From Neocallimastix lanati (nom. inval.) (lineage: Eukaryota > Neocallimastigomycota > Neocallimastigomycetes > Neocallimastigales > Neocallimastigaceae): a stretch of DNA of 37,500 bases. The notes beneath the pieces are model-generated. The model was not told where the DNA came from and searched no databases. It saw only the letters and a program-made list of their open reading frames with translations. The stretch is taken from assembly GCA_016946835.1 (NCBI GenBank), contig JACVTC010000080.1, positions 657,501-695,000 on the forward strand, written 5' to 3'. Positions 36,695-37,500 of the stretch are shown in pieces. Within the stretch, counting starts at the first letter, position 1. Each line of letters begins with the position of its first letter. Position numbers and translations under genes: made by a program.

Positions 36695-37190
36695 GAATAG
36701 AAATCTAATATTAATTATCTTTCTTCTCCTTTTTAAAATTTAAAGAATATAAAAAAAAAAAAAAAAAAAAAAAAAATTAAAATTAAAAGAATTATATATA
36801 ATAATTATGTAATATATATAAACATTACATAATTTTTAATATATACAAATTTGTACTAAAATATAAAATATATAAATTTAAAAAGAAAGAAAAAAAAAAA
36901 ATAAAAGTATAAAATTATATTAAAATTAAAATAAATATATATAAAAATTAAAAATATAAGAATAAAAATAAAAAATTGAAATTCCAAAATTTCAAAATTA
37001 AAAAACAATTAAAATAGAAATCACTTAATAAAATTTAATTAAATTAAAAAGCATAAATATTGATATTTGATTTTATTTAATCAATATTTAATCTAAAATA
37101 ATTAAATTATTTTTTATAAAGCTTTCATTAAAACTTTAAGTAATACATAAATTTCAATATATTATTATATATATAAACGTTAAATAAAGA
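34748..37190. other. Intergenic sequence after gene B
   Basis: Poly-A/T runs, (ATTT)n near 35035-35075 and 35340-35390, TA repeats near 35200 and 35315, and (AAT)n near 36550 and 36670. No coding sequence or RNA gene is recognised. Confidence 0.7.
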
Positions 37191-37500
37191 ATGTCTTGGG
37201 CATCAGCATTAAAAGAAATTGTAGATGAGAATGAGGTGAAGGAATTATATAAATCGGAGGAAAATATTGAAAAGGAATATTTTAAAGAGTTAATGGGCCA
37301 TAATAATAATAAAAATAATTTCAAGATACCCCAATTTTTTTTTAAAGTAAATAAGATATTTTAAAAAAATTAATGTATTATATATATTAACGATTGGATT
37401 AATAGTATTATTTAATTATTTTTATTATTGAATAGCGAAAATTTGAATTTTAATAAATTCAAATTTCCAATTCTTTTAATTTTAATAAATTCAAATTTTC
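37191..37500 (+). CDS. 5' part of an unidentified gene
   Basis: An ATG at 37191 opens 52 codons of normal, mostly charged composition (MSWASALKEIVDENEVKEL..., then an Asn/Lys patch and FKIPQFFFK). The frame then meets AAA|GTAAATAAG at 37347, a plausible donor in phase 0; unspliced, the frame stops six codons later. Using the acceptor at 37435 gives only RKFEF and a stop, so the true next exon probably lies elsewhere, perhaps beyond the window. The much lower A+T of these 156 bases than the flanks supports real coding. The family is not recognised and the product is incomplete. Confidence 0.55.
37434..37500. repeat. Short direct and inverted repeats at the window end
   Basis: TTTTAATAAATTCAAATTT occurs twice, and GAAAATTTGAATT at the start pairs with AATTCAAATTTTC at the end. 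The structure may continue past the window. Confidence 0.6.

Overview
The window is extremely A+T-rich eukaryotic nuclear DNA. It has long poly-A/poly-T runs, AAAAT/AAAT/AAT microsatellites, GT-AG introns of about 160-710 nt, and proteins with Asn-, Lys/Glu- and Gln-rich linkers. This fits an anaerobic gut fungus (Neocallimastigomycota) best; a dictyostelid-like genome is the main alternative. The assignment is inferred from composition and gene structure only.

Layout. Positions 1-1190 hold no recognisable gene. Positions about 1190-7150 are a patchwork of less A+T-rich islands in repeat sea. On the minus strand, about 3260-4650, is a decayed LINE-type retrotransposon: five motifs of its APE-like endonuclease can be read in order, broken by frameshifts, stops and a 49-nt poly-T. 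A perfect 45-bp inverted repeat lies at 7251-7361. Positions 7362-12184 are simple repeats.

The main content is two tandem, same-strand paralogous genes for four-domain voltage-gated calcium channel alpha1 (CaV-like) subunits. Gene A is 12185-21489, 5 exons, 2549 residues. Gene B is 26813-34747, 7 exons, 2064 residues. I assembled both exon chains by reading frame and by matching the copies; four intron positions are shared in position and phase, and B has two extra introns. Both carry Glu at all four selectivity-filter positions (EEEE), the CaV-type cysteine pattern before the domain I filter, a short CaV-type III-IV linker, an EF-hand after domain IV S6 (fully canonical in A) and an IQ-like calmodulin-binding motif at the extreme C-terminus. 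They look like animal-type CaV channels rather than NALCN/Cch1 channels. The domain I S4 keeps only two basic residues in both copies, and copy B has also lost charge in the S4s of domains III and IV.

The 5.3 kb between the channel genes and the 2.4 kb after gene B are noncoding and repeat-filled, including a higher-order (AAAAT)n array at 24410-24881. A third gene starts at 37191 and is cut by the window edge or an intron. How the genes work together: A and B probably form alternative pore subunits of plasma-membrane or flagellar Ca2+ channels, with Ca2+ feedback through the EF-hand and calmodulin. The location and feedback are inferred from family knowledge, not shown by the sequence.
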